This document shows positions 23,701 to 34,170 of a stretch of 64,000 nt of DNA, in pieces. Location of the stretch: the NCBI GenBank assembly GCA_015179125.1, contig WHVA01000004.1, forward strand, positions 248,001 through 312,000. Reading direction: 5' to 3'. The notes under the pieces were generated by a model, which was given only the letters and a program-made list of their open reading frames with translations, ran no database searches and was not told where the DNA came from. This DNA comes from Gautieria morchelliformis (lineage: Eukaryota > Basidiomycota > Agaricomycetes > Gomphales > Gomphaceae). Both the position numbers and the translations under genes were made by a program. Each line of letters opens with the position of its first letter. Positions within the stretch are counted from its first letter, which is position 1.

Positions 23701-24680
23701 CGATCGAGGAGATAGAAATGGAGTCAGAAGATGTTGTGATATACTCAGACAGCTCGAGCATAGAGGGTGGAGTAGGAGCGGCAGCGATACTGTACAGAGG
23801 AGGGAGAGAGGTCACAGCAGTCCGACTGTACATGGGAACAGACCAGGAGCACACGGTCTTCGAGGCCAAACTAGTGGGAGCCGCGATGGGCGCCAAGCTA
23901 CTCAACATGGAAAGGGGACGAAAATACGTCATCACTACGGACAACCAGGCGGCAATCCTCACCATGAGAAAGGAGAAATCGACCCCAGGACAGTATCTAA
24001 TCAACGCCCTTCACAGACAGATCGAAGGAGTCGCACAGCAGCAACCAGGGACGACCATACTGATGAGGTGGGTTCCCGGACACGAGGGCGTAGCAGGCAA
24101 CGAGCGAGCAGATGAGGAGGCAAAGAGAGCCGCGAGAGGAGAATCTAGCGAGGAGAGGTTCATCCCAATCGAATGTAGGGGAGTGCTGCCTGTCAGCAAG
24201 ATGGCCGAGATCCAGCGACACCAGAAGGTGATCAAACAGAGAGCCAGAGAAATTTTTGCTAAGTCCCCACGCGCTCGAACCTCACATGAGATTGACCCGT
24301 ACATGCCATCCGTAGCATTCGCCAAGCTCACCAAAGACATGCCGCGGCGGTATGCCAGTCTGCTAGTGCAATTGAGAACGGGACACATCGGACTCAACAA
24401 ACACCTACATAAGATCGGCAAAGCAACCTCGCCAAGATGTCTGGCCTGCAGGAGAGCCAACGAAACAGTGCACCACTATCTATTCAGGTGCCCGGCGTAC
24501 AGTACACAGAGAAGAGAGATGGAGAAAGGATTGCGCAGGGGAGCGGCATCAATAAAAACGGTCCTTGGGAAGCCCAAAGCGATGAAACACTTGTTTAAGT
24601 ACATCCACGACACACAACGATTCGAGGCACCCTACGGAGACATGATACTCCCGGAGAGGCAGAAAGATGAGATGAAGTGA
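20728..24680 (+). pseudogene. LINE-1 ORF2, endonuclease-reverse transcriptase-RNase H
   Basis: Starts MSNDRYNTRHLKIRQQNTNK at 20728, four bases inside the ORF1 end. Endonuclease motifs: GDFNRHHPLW near 21190 and SDHFPIDTTI near 21450. Reverse transcriptase: GCPLSAIAYQF and the catalytic FVDD at 22845-22856. RNase H: acidic residues in YSDSS, VFEAKL, TTDNQAA and NERADEEA. C-terminal Cys/His motif CLACRRANETVHHYLFRC. Two lesions break it. The frame changes at an A-run near 20977-20980, consistent with loss of one A. There is also an in-frame TGA at 23550-23552, with RNase H continuing in the same frame beyond it, compatible with CGA to TGA. Confidence 0.85.
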
Positions 24681-24877
24681 GGAGGGAGTGGCACGACAAC
24701 ACGTTGCAACTTGCGCAACAATCACCTCGCCCGCACCGGCATGGACACGCTCAGGGTCTAACCCAGTGAGCAGAAGCAGAGATAGAGGGCGAAAGGGGGG
24801 AAGGAACCAAAATTAGTCTGAGCTCATGTATTGACCGTCTAACATAGGGCAATGCCCCAATAGACGTAAAATTGGAT

Positions 24878-24904
24878 ACAAAATAAAAAATAAAAAATAA
24901 AAAA
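24878..24904 (+). repeat. A-rich 3' tail of LINE-1
   Basis: AAAAT/AAAAAAT units form the LINE 3' end, directly followed by the second target-site duplicate. Confidence 0.8.
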
Positions 24905-24916
24905 AATAACCAGTTC

Positions 24917-25310
24917 CTGGCAAGAACTCAAGGCTCAATTACTCATCCGAGCAGATCACTATATCTGACTGATGCTTTGACCTCGTATTAATTCTTTGAC
25001 AGGTAACGTTCTTCTATCGGACCCACCCACCTTACAAACTGTGCCATGCTCTGCACTGATGGGATGTTGTGAATATATGTTGACCTGGCAGCACCCATGG
25101 CCAGAAACTTATATATGCACCTTGCGCTATCTGCTACTCCAGCCCCACATCGCTACGCACAACTTAATCCCTCATCTGCATTCCAGTCTTTCTTTCTTAT
25201 ATCATGTCTCAGGGGGTTCCCTGCGCTGAAATCCAGCTACTATCAGATGGGTTTGTACTTACCACACTGTGAGATGCAGAGGAGCAGCGTGCTCGGCGTG
25301 TCGAAATGCT
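24917..25310 (+). pseudogene. DUF6533 gene, module V: promoter and first exon only
   Basis: Matches the reverse of 8760-9115 and 37960-38320. CTTATATATGCACC near 25110 is the promoter box. ATG at 25204 opens MSQ, and AAATCCAGCTACTATCAGA follows as in the other copies, but the Ala-Asp-Pro segment is altered and homology stops near 25300 inside intron 1. The other exons are absent. It is a 5' remnant cut from its spacer by the LINE. Confidence 0.55.
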
Positions 25311-27030
25311 TGCCACAGTAACATGTGTCTTGCGATGTATCTTCTGTTGACGTTAGCGAGAGCCCTGGTGGGATGTAGCGTTGCTCTGAGGCTATATTGG
25401 CCGACACCTGTGGATAGTTTGGTACATAAGACTTGACACTATGGAGTCGGACACGCCTCTCCCGAGAGTGCAGTCTTTGATTGTGTTTCTACAAATACAG
25501 TCATACGATAAGAACATATAGCAGATAGCTCCCGCATTATTACAGTAAATGCCAGTGCGCCATAGGACGAGCTTTGGTGTAGTGGTGTGTGCGTGCGTCT
25601 AGTATCTGGGAGAAGGGCCTGCCTGCGGTATTAGGCAGGGCATAGGAGAAGGTTTCAAGCCTGACAAGCGCTATGGTCGATATCAATTGTGTGGCTGTGT
25701 TTGGAGTATGCACCAGGTATATGATGATGGTGGTGGTACCAAGCAGGACAACATGGTGCCTGGACATGCGCTTTAGAATGTGCATTTCAGAGAAAACCAT
25801 TTTTGTCACAGCCACGCCGGTCCCCGACCAGACTCTGAAACGAACGCTGATTTATGAAAGGAAGACACTCGATGCATGTAATTGGGCATGTAATCATGCC
25901 CACAGCCAGTGATGATGCTTGGGAACTAGCGTTTGTAGTGTCTAGATCCCGGATCCTGACGGGTGGGGGCGAGGGCGGCGGCAACAACGCGAAAAACATT
26001 CCATGAGTCGAGTGAGGGGTTGTAAGTGCAGGCTACAGCGACAGGCTACCCATCACGTGACGATGGCGTCGAGTGTGGCCGTATCACAACTTGAAGATTG
26101 AAGATAGACCGTGACGGCGGCCTCGGATCGACACGCCGCGGTCATACGGACTGTACTTTGGCACAACATTTGCGGATAATTATGAGCGTCGAGACTGTAC
26201 GATGATCCGAGTTGGCGTGTGGGTATCTTGAAGACAGATAGCCGGACAAGCGGCGAGCCTAGAAGGTTTTGGCACATCCGCGTATACTTGTGCGCATCCA
26301 GACTGTACGGCACTCGTGTGGAGTATATATATATGGTACTCTATTCATGGGATTGGGATATCAGTGCCCGTTATGATCAGGTACGTTGCAGTCTCCTCAG
26401 TTTAACTCATTTTAATGTGAGTCAGGCTCCACCCTGGCCAAACGCTGCTGATCCTCATGCACATTACACTAGGAGCTTGTGTACTTGGGCCTGACAGTGT
26501 GGTCGAGGCGCTCATGGGTTCCAGCATGTGACCCATCCATGGGCTGAGGCAGTGCACAGCTGAGTACAGCACAGGAAGTTCCTCGTCATCCTTCTCTTTC
26601 AAGCTGTGACAACACTAGACCAGAGGAACAGAATAGCATCTCAGACAGACTACCCTCTGTGACAAACAGTATGTAGATCATTATTATCAATGCTATATTT
26701 GATCTTGCAGGGTGGGCACTAGCTGACACTAATGCATGCTGAGCCCTGATGGAAGTTGGCTTGATGTGTAAGGATGTGACAATGGTATGCTGTTTCATAG
26801 TGTTTACAAATTAACATAACTAAGTGTGCACTTCACACCAAATCAGCATCCCAGGCATGCATACCTGCACACACTGCATGTAGTTCATCTCCTGAGGCCA
26901 TCCCTGCATATTCCTCAGGATGCAATTCTTGAATCCACGCACAAGTAATAATAAAATATGGACAAAGTCAAATTCAAAATGGGACAGAATATATATGTAT
27001 CTAGTGGTTTTTTGATGGTATGGGTTGGCC
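25311..27030. other. unassigned DNA with module flank remnants
   Basis: 25895-25965 resembles 980-1045. 26240-26520 matches 35550-35790 and the reverse of 54000-54160, the 3' flank of the DUF6533 modules. No complete gene is supported. Confidence 0.35.
26445..26545 (+). repeat. Pol III-like (tRNA-derived SINE?) remnant
   Basis: GGAGCTTGTGTACTTGGGCCTGACAG followed about 35 nt later by TCATGGGTTCCAGCATG. The second part resembles a B box (GGTTCNANNC). Related copies lie at 35740-35830 and 53895-54010. The A-box match is weak, so this is tentative. Confidence 0.3.
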
Positions 27031-27219
27031 AGATTGAGCATATAGCCACATCTCCTATGGCGACCAATTTCCAAGTGCTGCAATAAATTAGAAAGGTAGG
27101 TTGATGTAAGTTGCTCCATGTTTCTCTGCCAGTGGGTTGGTGTTGGAATCATGGCTATGATGCATTAGCTTGGATGCTGTCATTAAGCCTCTGCCATTCT
27201 TCCAGATCCTACTGAACCA

Positions 27220-28690
27220 TTAACCAGTGCCTGAAAGAGACACTAACTGCTCACCAGAGGCAATCTGCCCAGCCAGTTCTACATTTCCAGGACATCCAGT
27301 TGTGCAAGGAAACTCATCCAACTCCATCCCACCTGACCCAGCCTCTTGAGGTGACTCCTGGCCTTCCTGATCAGCCACATTGTCCTCCAAATTCTCAGCA
27401 TTAAAATCTTCCCGGCTCAAGTGAGGGTTCCCAAATTCAGCCACTATAGCATTGTGAACACTTTGTCTGGCTGCCTGGAAGCTGGAGAATGAAAGAGAGT
27501 GTAATGAGGGGCTGTTAAGTTGACTGTATCTCTCTTTGAGAGTTAGGTGAAAGCGGCAGATAATAATTATTGACAAGCTGGTTATGCCCTGTTAGTACAA
27601 TCAGGTCTTTCTTCTTAAATTCGTGAGAAAAGACCTGTTCTGAAGACTGTTTAAGATGCCAGCCAGGCTTGACTTCATACCACAAAGGAGCTGATATTAG
27701 CCATTTTATTATCATGATCAATACCTTACATACCCTTAACACCTAAATTGTGAGAGAACGCCAAGTAAACTCCGAAGCTCAACAGATTTATAAGTAACTG
27801 TACCTTTGTAGTAATAGTATCTGCCAAACTAATTGTAAGCACAAATCTGAATATGAATCAGATATATGAAATATCAAAGGAATGGTATTCCATACCCATA
27901 TCTGATGAAGCCTTACCCCTATGTTAGTGATATGTCCACACATCTAAGCAATATGATTCATGCTCACCTTGGTAGATCATTAGACTAATGAGAGATTTCT
28001 TATCCCAAATATCACCTTTCTGCCAAAGCCTCAGGGTTTGAATTGCACTCAGAATGGTTACCATCACAACTCCAGTGTCAAAAAGAATTGCAGTAACATT
28101 ATTGATCATAGCCACTGTCAAAGGTATTCAGAGACAAATCGGCCAATACAGACCCCTAGATCTTACACCTGAAGAATTTGTTAGTATAACTCTATCCAGA
28201 CAATCCTAATCATTACTGACAAACTTAATGCATTAAGTTGTGAAGTAGCCGGAGTGCAGTTTTCCAAAACAGCCTGGTACTATATCCAGTGAAATGAATT
28301 TATGCAATTTATACAAAGTCTGCACAGGGACATACCACTTCACTGATAATAGCACCAAGAATAAGCAGCCCAAGAACAGCCAAAACTCTTTGATTCTGAG
28401 AGGAAATAGCATAGCTGTGAGCTAGCAGAAGGCCTATATAATAAAATGTGCTGATCCTTTTATGTGAAAAATATATGGGTATAATCACTCACCCTGTATA
28501 TCAATCAGAGAAGGAACTGCTAAAGCATTGGCTAGGTGAATTAGAGTATTGCATTTCCTTTGAAGATGTGAGTCTCTAGGGTGCTTCTTCATACAAAATG
28601 CAAGTCATACTAGATACCCATTCCAATCAATAAGGGTGTTACACCAGAGAGCATTATCGTAATATGCCTCCAAGGACACGTTCGATAAAT
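27220..28690 (-). pseudogene. DUF6533-like gene, module II copy, 5' exons missing
   Basis: Homologous to 7036-8480 and 36242-37690. The last exon encodes MAEFGNPHLS-like sequence and LEDNVADQEGQESPQEA and ends at 27220; a membrane exon contains LFDTGVVMVTILSAIQTLRLW. Exons 1-3 are replaced: at about 28690-28700 the sequence changes abruptly to copia gag, in frame with the segment IYGNLSNVSLE. It is a truncated copy. Confidence 0.6.
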
Positions 28691-28699
28691 TACCATATA

Positions 28700-29497
28700 T
28701 GCAGTTCCAACATTCTAAGTCAGTCCTAGCACTGCTGGAGGTTCCGCTGCGTGGCTGTGGTTTTCCGCGGCCCTTCGCTGCTACCAGTGCGTTCTCGCTG
28801 GCCTTGAGCTGACGTTCTTCGATGGTAAGTCGTTCAAATTCGTCAATCAGCGTTTCCACCACCTGATCGGGTTCCAATTTTGCCTTCGTGTGCATTGCAG
28901 ACATCGTGATGGCGTTTATCAGTGGGCGATAGGACTTCGAGAGCGAACCGAGGATGATGGTCACTAGATCGTTGTCGGTGAGTGCCGCGTTCATGCTCGC
29001 CAGTTGTTCATGCATTTTCATGAGCGACTCTAGGTGAGTGCGGACATTCGAGTCATCCTCACATTTCATTTCGTACATGCGTCGGCGCATGTTGACCTTG
29101 TCAGTGAGGGCCTTCGCCTCGTGCTTCGCGTACACGGCATCCCAGACCTCCTTCGCGGTGTCCAGGTTCCGTACCTCTATGAGACGCTATCGGGCACCGT
29201 GGTGAAGATCTGCACCTTGATAGTCGCCTCGCGCTGGTGGTAGTCGTCCCAGCGTTTTTCCAGCTCTTCTAATTCCTCCTCCTCCTTCTCCATCAAGGTG
29301 TGGCCAGTTGGGTACGTGGGGAGCGTCGGGGGGATCCTAGCGGTCCCCTCTAGGTGCCGTCTGGCACCTCGAGTCGTCGCCAGTGTAGCTAGCGTCTGAC
29401 TTTTCCACGTTACCCAATTTGTGCCGTCCCGAGCCAGCTTTGGGATGGCGAACGACTTCGAGGTGGAGGATGGCATGGTGGGCTCTGCGGGGCCCAT
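28700..29497 (-). pseudogene. Ty1/copia gag, 5' part
   Basis: The N-terminal frame (29497 to 29177) begins MGPAEPTMPSSTSKSFAIPK and contains DGTNWVTWKSQTLATL, the usual fold of copia gag (UBN2/gag-polypeptide type). A second frame (29135 to 28700) contains LTDKVNMRRRMYEMKC, HEQLASMNAALTDNDLVTII and LGSLSKSYRPLINAI, ending at ECWNC, the first half of the CCHC knuckle. A frame change lies near 29150. The element stops exactly inside the knuckle and is fused to DUF6533 sequence. No protease, integrase or RT follows. Confidence 0.75.
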
Positions 29498-29501
29498 ATC
29501 C

Positions 29502-29689
29502 TGTGGAGGTTATGCGCAGTAGTCTAGATATAGAAGCTATCAACAGAGTGAGTGGATTTATATCTAGACGTCGATAGAAAAGGATACGCACCTCAGTGAA
29601 CGAGGTAGTTCACTGAGGTGCCGCTAACTATGGTTCTGCACTATATACGGCCTCGGGCATATGCCCGAGGCTACTGACATGAGACAACA
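29502..29689 (-). mobile_element. probable LTR of the copia fragment
   Basis: On the minus strand it begins TGTTGTCTCATGTCAG and ends ATAACCTCCACA just upstream of the gag start codon. It contains a 20-bp palindrome (CCTCGGGCATATGCCCGAGG, 29651-29670) and a 13-bp hairpin (29589-29620). Only one copy is in the window, so the ends rest on TG...CA and position. Confidence 0.5.
29589..29620. repeat. hairpin with CTCAGTGA stem in copia LTR
   Basis: CACCTCAGTGAAC (29589-29601), a 6-nt loop, and its exact reverse complement (29608-29620). The core CTCAGTGA/TCACTGAG is also the stem core of the hairpins in the unrelated LTR-B family. Confidence 0.8.
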
Positions 29690-29879
29690 CCCTGACCGAT
29701 CTCCCCTCCAGCCTGACTGCGTTCTAGCTTATCCCCGATAACCCCAACACTTTCATGCCATTTCATTGAGAAACGGTCGAGATATCAAGTTCGCAAGTTC
29801 TGGGCGTTTACGCGGAGTCAAAATTGACGCGCGCCTTAGGTAATGCAAACAGCTGTAATATTTGATGGCAAGTGTCAAT

Positions 29880-30480
29880 TTCATGTCTCTGTAATTCTAT
29901 AGCGACGTTGGATGATTTCTGCACACATACCAGCTCGTGTCAATGTTGCTGGATATAGCGACACCAGAAACTTCTCAGTTGGCCGCATGCCCTGTACCAC
30001 GCGGGAACCGGTCGTATGAGGAGACCATCGAATTTCGACATGGGGAACAACGACTAGTAGCCACGATATTGTGCATTCGGTGTATCGGCTGTGACGGGGA
30101 TGTAGCTCTTGTTGTGGCCCGGGAATGGCTAGGAAGCTACTGAGGTGATCTGCAATGTATTTTCAGTATTGTTTAGTATGATATTATTAGAATGGAGACA
30201 TGTAGCTGTCGTGAGTCCCTTGGAATACCGGTAACTGGTTGGGTCCAGAGTTAAATATAAACGAGATGCACAACACATCCCCATCGAATCTCATAAACAC
30301 TTATGGACCGGATAAGTACATCAGGAACCTACCAAACAAAGACAAACAGACACACCGACGCTGGACTCGGCAGTTACAACGAGCAGCATGACACAGACAG
30401 ACAACAAGTCTTTATATCATCGTTTTTACATGGTATACACATGTCGTCCCGTCCTTTCTGCCCACACCACCCACTCCCTT
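29880..30480 (+). repeat. module II spacer and gene X first exon remnant
   Basis: 29890-30190 is the 320-bp repeat; 30205-30330 matches the gene X promoter (AGAGTTAAATATAAACGAG); ATG at 30388 opens MTQTDNKSLYHRFYM followed by GTATACAC, equivalent to exon 1 and donor of gene X. Homology ends near 30480, so the gene body is missing. Confidence 0.5.
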
Positions 30481-31630
30481 GTCTTTCACTGCATTACATC
30501 AGTAAAAAACCGAAATGCCCGGAAGCCCGAGGCTATTTGCATACTCTTCAGGGGTCCGTGTATTTGTGGCCCAAAGCCCTCACGGGCGCTCCGAGCTACA
30601 AGGTGCATCAGCCATGCCTCATAGCGTATTACTGGGCACGATCGCGGTGGCCGCCTCCTCCATAGCGCAATCGCGGCTCCTGGGCGGTGTCCGCCTCCTC
30701 TGGAGCCTATGGGCCGTGGCCGCTGCCTATGCCATCCATGCGGGGCTATCCGGTTTGGGCTGCGCGGAAAACCTCAAGGCTGTGTGGAAAGCACCCGGTG
30801 TGTACAGATAATCACTGAACTCGAGGAAAAAATAAGTGGGCACTATCGTTCTGTCATCAACACAAGCTCCACGTACGCTACCAGTTCGTCATTCATATTC
30901 TTCCTTCATTTATGTCGAAGCTTCCTGCGTTCTCAGAGTTTGTTGGAAGAGGACGGCTCCTTCGGAGAACTGGAATTTTCTGGGAAAGTGCTCGCTAGTC
31001 AGACTTCTTAGAACAAGCATATCTGGGCCGAATCCGTCGAAAACAAGCGAACCGCGACTCATTTGTCACCATCGCACTCTGTTCTCACGAACGGCTCCAA
31101 TGACCCCTCGTCGCCGTGTTGGAAAGCCGTAGGACGTAGATCAACCACAGGACGGATAACGAGACGAGGGGTTGGAAATGGAAAGGATAAGGACAAGGCT
31201 GAGCACTCGGGATCGTAATGTTGGAGCTGGATGTTCTACCCCAAAGCGTTCCAAGAGAAAGGTCCAAAGAAACGGTAGCACGAAACCAACCGTTTCTTTG
31301 GACCTCCAGGAAGAGGGCTATTCGTCAATCAACCAAGACCGAGAACATTCAAGACGCATTACTGTCTCATCTTTTGCCTCTCCACTGCCAATCCAAGCTT
31401 TGCAAACAACAATTTAGTGGTTTCTATTATTTTGATATGGCTTGCCCGTCTCGATTACTATGCGTACTGTATAAATTCCATGGCGTTTATTGCTGTGCAA
31501 CATGATGATGAATACATGCGCTTGAATAATAAATTAAGTGTAGTCGATCTAATAGTAAATCACATTCTTCCAACCGGTCCCCGAAGCCATCGAAGTACAT
31601 TAACACATGCGAGTCAACCAGGCGTTCCAC
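30481..31630. other. unassigned, short frames
   Basis: A 98-codon plus-strand frame (30515-30811) contains a hydrophobic AVAASSIAQSRLLGGVRLLW region and could be a membrane exon, but no family is recognised. The remaining frames are short and not supported. Confidence 0.3.
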
Positions 31631-31637
31631 CTCATCA

Positions 31638-32405
31638 TTACCCACTCTTACAGCGTTCATCTTTCATCTCTATAGGGGAGGAGTCGAGAGACGTTTCAAG
31701 GCACAGTGTATTGCAACATACCAGGGAGAAGCCCACACCGTGTATAACCCAGCCACAAAGCTCTTTAAACTCTGGATGTTCTTTTGACATACCGCGAGCA
31801 CCTAACGCCTCAACAGCTGACTTCCTCACAATCTTGTGGGGAACAGGCACGTTAGCCATAGCTTGAAATGGTTGTAGATCGTATTTACCGTTTTGTTTGA
31901 TATTTCTAAATCATCGGAATCGAGTGTTCTTGAGCAAACAGAGCTCGAGGAGATACCAAATATGTCCTCCCCATGTGTCTCGCCTGGCAAACTTGGTAAT
32001 TTGAACGATGGACCTTGGCCACTCGCTCTAGCCTTCCCCTTCGCATGTTTGGCGTTGGCCGTCGACGCAGTTGGTAGCCTATACATGGTCTCTCAGGCCA
32101 TAAGGGGCTTCAAGTCTATGGTTTTGTCTCTCTTTCCACGCTTTGCTTGAGGTTCGTCGAAAACGACGTACATGGAGGTCTTCGTCGATGAGAAGGTTAG
32201 TAGCAGTCGAATTTGTCGACCCATCAGGTTCTGCATTGGTTGCACCGGCGTATCGGAGAACAGCCAACGTGAAATTTGCATTCGCTGCAAACAAATACCA
32301 TTATAACTCATGTAGCGTAACAAAATTGTCTCAATACTCACTGTTGGGGTTGTGAACGAGTCCCTCGGGAGTACCGTCTGTCGGAGGAGCACGAATCCCT
32401 GTGAA
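31638..32405 (-). CDS. probable host gene with Sld7-like C-terminus (tentative)
   Basis: Minus-strand exons join plausibly. One has PPTDGTPEGLVHNPN (near 32370) with a GTGAGT donor. The next begins after TTTGCAG near 32290 (ANANFTLAVLRYAGATNAEP). A following part encodes GPSFKLPSLPGETHGEDIFG and DSDDLEISNKT, then a GTAAAT donor, CTAAC branch and CACAAG acceptor. The next exon encodes IVRKSAVEALGARGMSKEHP and EFKELCGWVIHGVGFSL with a GTATGT donor. The pattern NKTxVRKxxxExLxxRGxxKEHPEFKExxxxVxxGxxFxL resembles the C-terminal domain of the replication factor Sld7. I am unsure of the family, but the splice signals and composition look genuine. It runs opposite to the plus-strand gene at 32750. 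Confidence 0.38.
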
Positions 32406-32749
32406 GCAGGCAGCATGTTGAACATGGAACAAAATGGATTCAGGGTGGATACGCACAGTGGTTGGCTACGGGCTGGTTGGCATTGAGCTGGGGTTTGTGG
32501 CGTCAGCGACTGATCAACTAGAAAATTGGGCCAAACGTACAACAGCCGAATATACTCTAGTGATAGACCTGCGTTATGAAAAAATGAATTCGAAAGGATC
32601 ATGGGACTCGCACGCTCACGTGATCGTTTGGAAACGATGGATGCTTGTTCATATTTGGTTCCATCATCAACATGAAAAAGGTCTTGTTTGGCCACATCAG
32701 TCACACACGCTTCTTTCCCCACGCACACGACACATGAGGCAAGCACCAT

Positions 32750-33906
32750 ATGGAGGAGCGTGGGTTTGTGGATCATCCTCACAAACGCTATGCGCGTTTG
32801 CCACGCGCCGCATCCGAGCCTGAAGAGGCCCTGGGGGAGCCTGCGGGCGGCATGGATAGCGACGCCGAAGACCATGTCGACGCCAAGGAGGCCTGGTACC
32901 GCGAAATCGAACAACAAGAACTGGAGAATGATTCTAATGAATCCGAGGATGAAACTTCTCTCGGTATGTCGATCTCCTCGTCGCATGACTCCTGCGCAGT
33001 CTCACACACTATTACTGCAACCACAACAGCACCAGCTCAGACATCTTTGAGAAATCCCAATGAAACGGTATGTCATGTGAGCCCCCTTACAAGATGCTAA
33101 CCTGGCCGCTCTTCAGTTCACGTCCTCCCTCATCGCAGCACCTGCGCCAGCTCAGACACCTTCAAGAAATCCCAATGAAACGGTATGTTGTGTGAGCCCC
33201 CTTACAAGATGCTAACCTGGCCGCTCTTCAGTTCACGTCCTCCCTCATCGCAGCACCTGCGCCAGCTCAGACATCTTGAAACGGTATGTCGTGTGAGCCC
33301 CCTTACAAGAGGCTAACCTGGCGGCTCTTCAGTTCACGTCCTCCCTCATCGCAGCACCTGCGCCAGCTCAGACATCTTCAAGAAATCGCAATGAAACGGT
33401 ATGTCGTGTGAGCCCCCTTACACGATGCTAACCTGGCCACTCTTCGGTTCACGTCCTCCCTCATCGCAGCACCTGCGCGAGCTCAGACATCTTTGAGAAA
33501 TATCAACGAAACGGTATGTCGTGTGAGCCCCCTTACAAAATGCTAACCTGGCCGCTCTTCAGTTCACGTCCTCCCTCATCGCAACACCTGAGAAGCCTCG
33601 TGCTCGGATGCGCCACACACCGAACGTGAGACCACTCCAGCCCATAGGGAACATTCAGGCTAATGGCCCCTTTCTGTCGCACCCATCCCAGCGCACTGAG
33701 CCCGCGAGCCCCGAAGGGTCAATCCAGCCAGTCCTGCCACTGCCAGAGGGGAGGAAGAGATGTTGGAATAAGAGTTTATACAAGTTTACAAGTTTACAAG
33801 TTTACAAGTTTACTACCAAAAACTTTTTATTTCATTTTCAATATAATCATACTACCGTGACGTCAGTGATCTCCTGCCCGTTCTTCAGTGACACGCACTG
33901 GCACTA
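32750..33906 (+). CDS. host gene with tandemly repeated exon-intron units
   Basis: Start at 32750 (MEERGFVDHPHKRYARLPRA). A charged region (EEALGEPAGG, EDHVDAKEAWYREIEQQELE) leads to APAQTSLRNPNET, which ends at donor GTATGT at 33068. Five 49-nt introns then alternate with exons of 66, 52, 66 and 66 nt before a final exon from 33563 (FTSSLIATPEKPRARMRHTP, later NVRPLQPIGNIQANGPF). Each 66-nt exon is 22 codons (FTSSLIAAPAPAQT...NPNET), so the introns are phase 0 and the repeat adds a Pro/Ala/Ser/Thr-rich array. The 52-nt exon would shift frame if used, and intron 4 has lost its AG (CTTCGG). The end of the gene is uncertain. The domain is unknown. Confidence 0.55.
33068..33562 (+). repeat. 115-bp tandem repeat containing whole introns
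   Basis: Introns at 33068-33116, 33183-33231, 33284-33332, 33399-33447 and 33514-33562 are all 49 nt and near-identical: GTATGT donor, GCTAACCTGG branch region, CTCTTCAG end (CTCTTCGG in the fourth). Exons between them share CACGTCCTCCCTCATCGCA. The period is 115 bp except for one unit with a 14-bp deletion. Confidence 0.9.
33779..33812 (+). repeat. 9-bp tandem repeat (TACAAGTTT)
   Basis: About four copies of TACAAGTTT in a row; just downstream the DNA is AT-rich. Confidence 0.85.
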
Positions 33907-34170
33907 GCAAACCAATGATAGGAAACACCGAGGATTCCTAGTACTCCATATCCCCTCACATACAACTCCATAGACCTTCACAGTGCTATGGAGCACGTCC
34001 CCGCGAGCGCTACGGAGAGGCCCGCCGAGGAGCTATGGCGCTATACGGCGCTATGGCACGGTACTGAACCGTCGCGGGGAGTTATGGGGCACCACATAAT
34101 TGGCACGAGTCTACCGTGCTATGCCTGGTATGTAGCCTATATAATGCTACACGCAATTCGGTTTTTTTGC

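Larger units (their letters stand above)
18915..24904 (+). mobile_element. full-length non-LTR retrotransposon (Tad-like LINE), LINE-1
   Basis: A 5,990-bp insertion between two copies of AATAACCAGTTC (18903-18914 and 24905-24916); removing it joins the two halves of the module V spacer cleanly. Layout: 5' leader, ORF1 with CCHC knuckles, ORF2 with apurinic-type endonuclease, reverse transcriptase, RNase H and a C-terminal Cys/His motif, 3' UTR, and a variable A-rich tail (AAAAT repeats, 24880-24904). This matches fungal Tad1-group LINEs. Both ORFs carry disabling changes (see the ORF entries), so the copy is young by its clean target duplication yet not coding-competent as read. Confidence 0.85.

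Noticed and set aside
32093..32986. 297-codon minus-strand frame
   Set aside because: It overlaps probable introns and exons of a minus-strand gene in a different frame and crosses into the plus-strand gene at 32750; no domain in its own translation.
33068..33562. CRISPR-like array of regular repeats
   Set aside because: The units are contiguous, with splice signals and coding exons, and the intervening sequence is repeated, not unique; the organism is a eukaryote.
33761..34170. Possible copia-type solo LTR beginning TGTTGGAATAAGAG
   Set aside because: No matching end, no target duplication and no second copy in the window.
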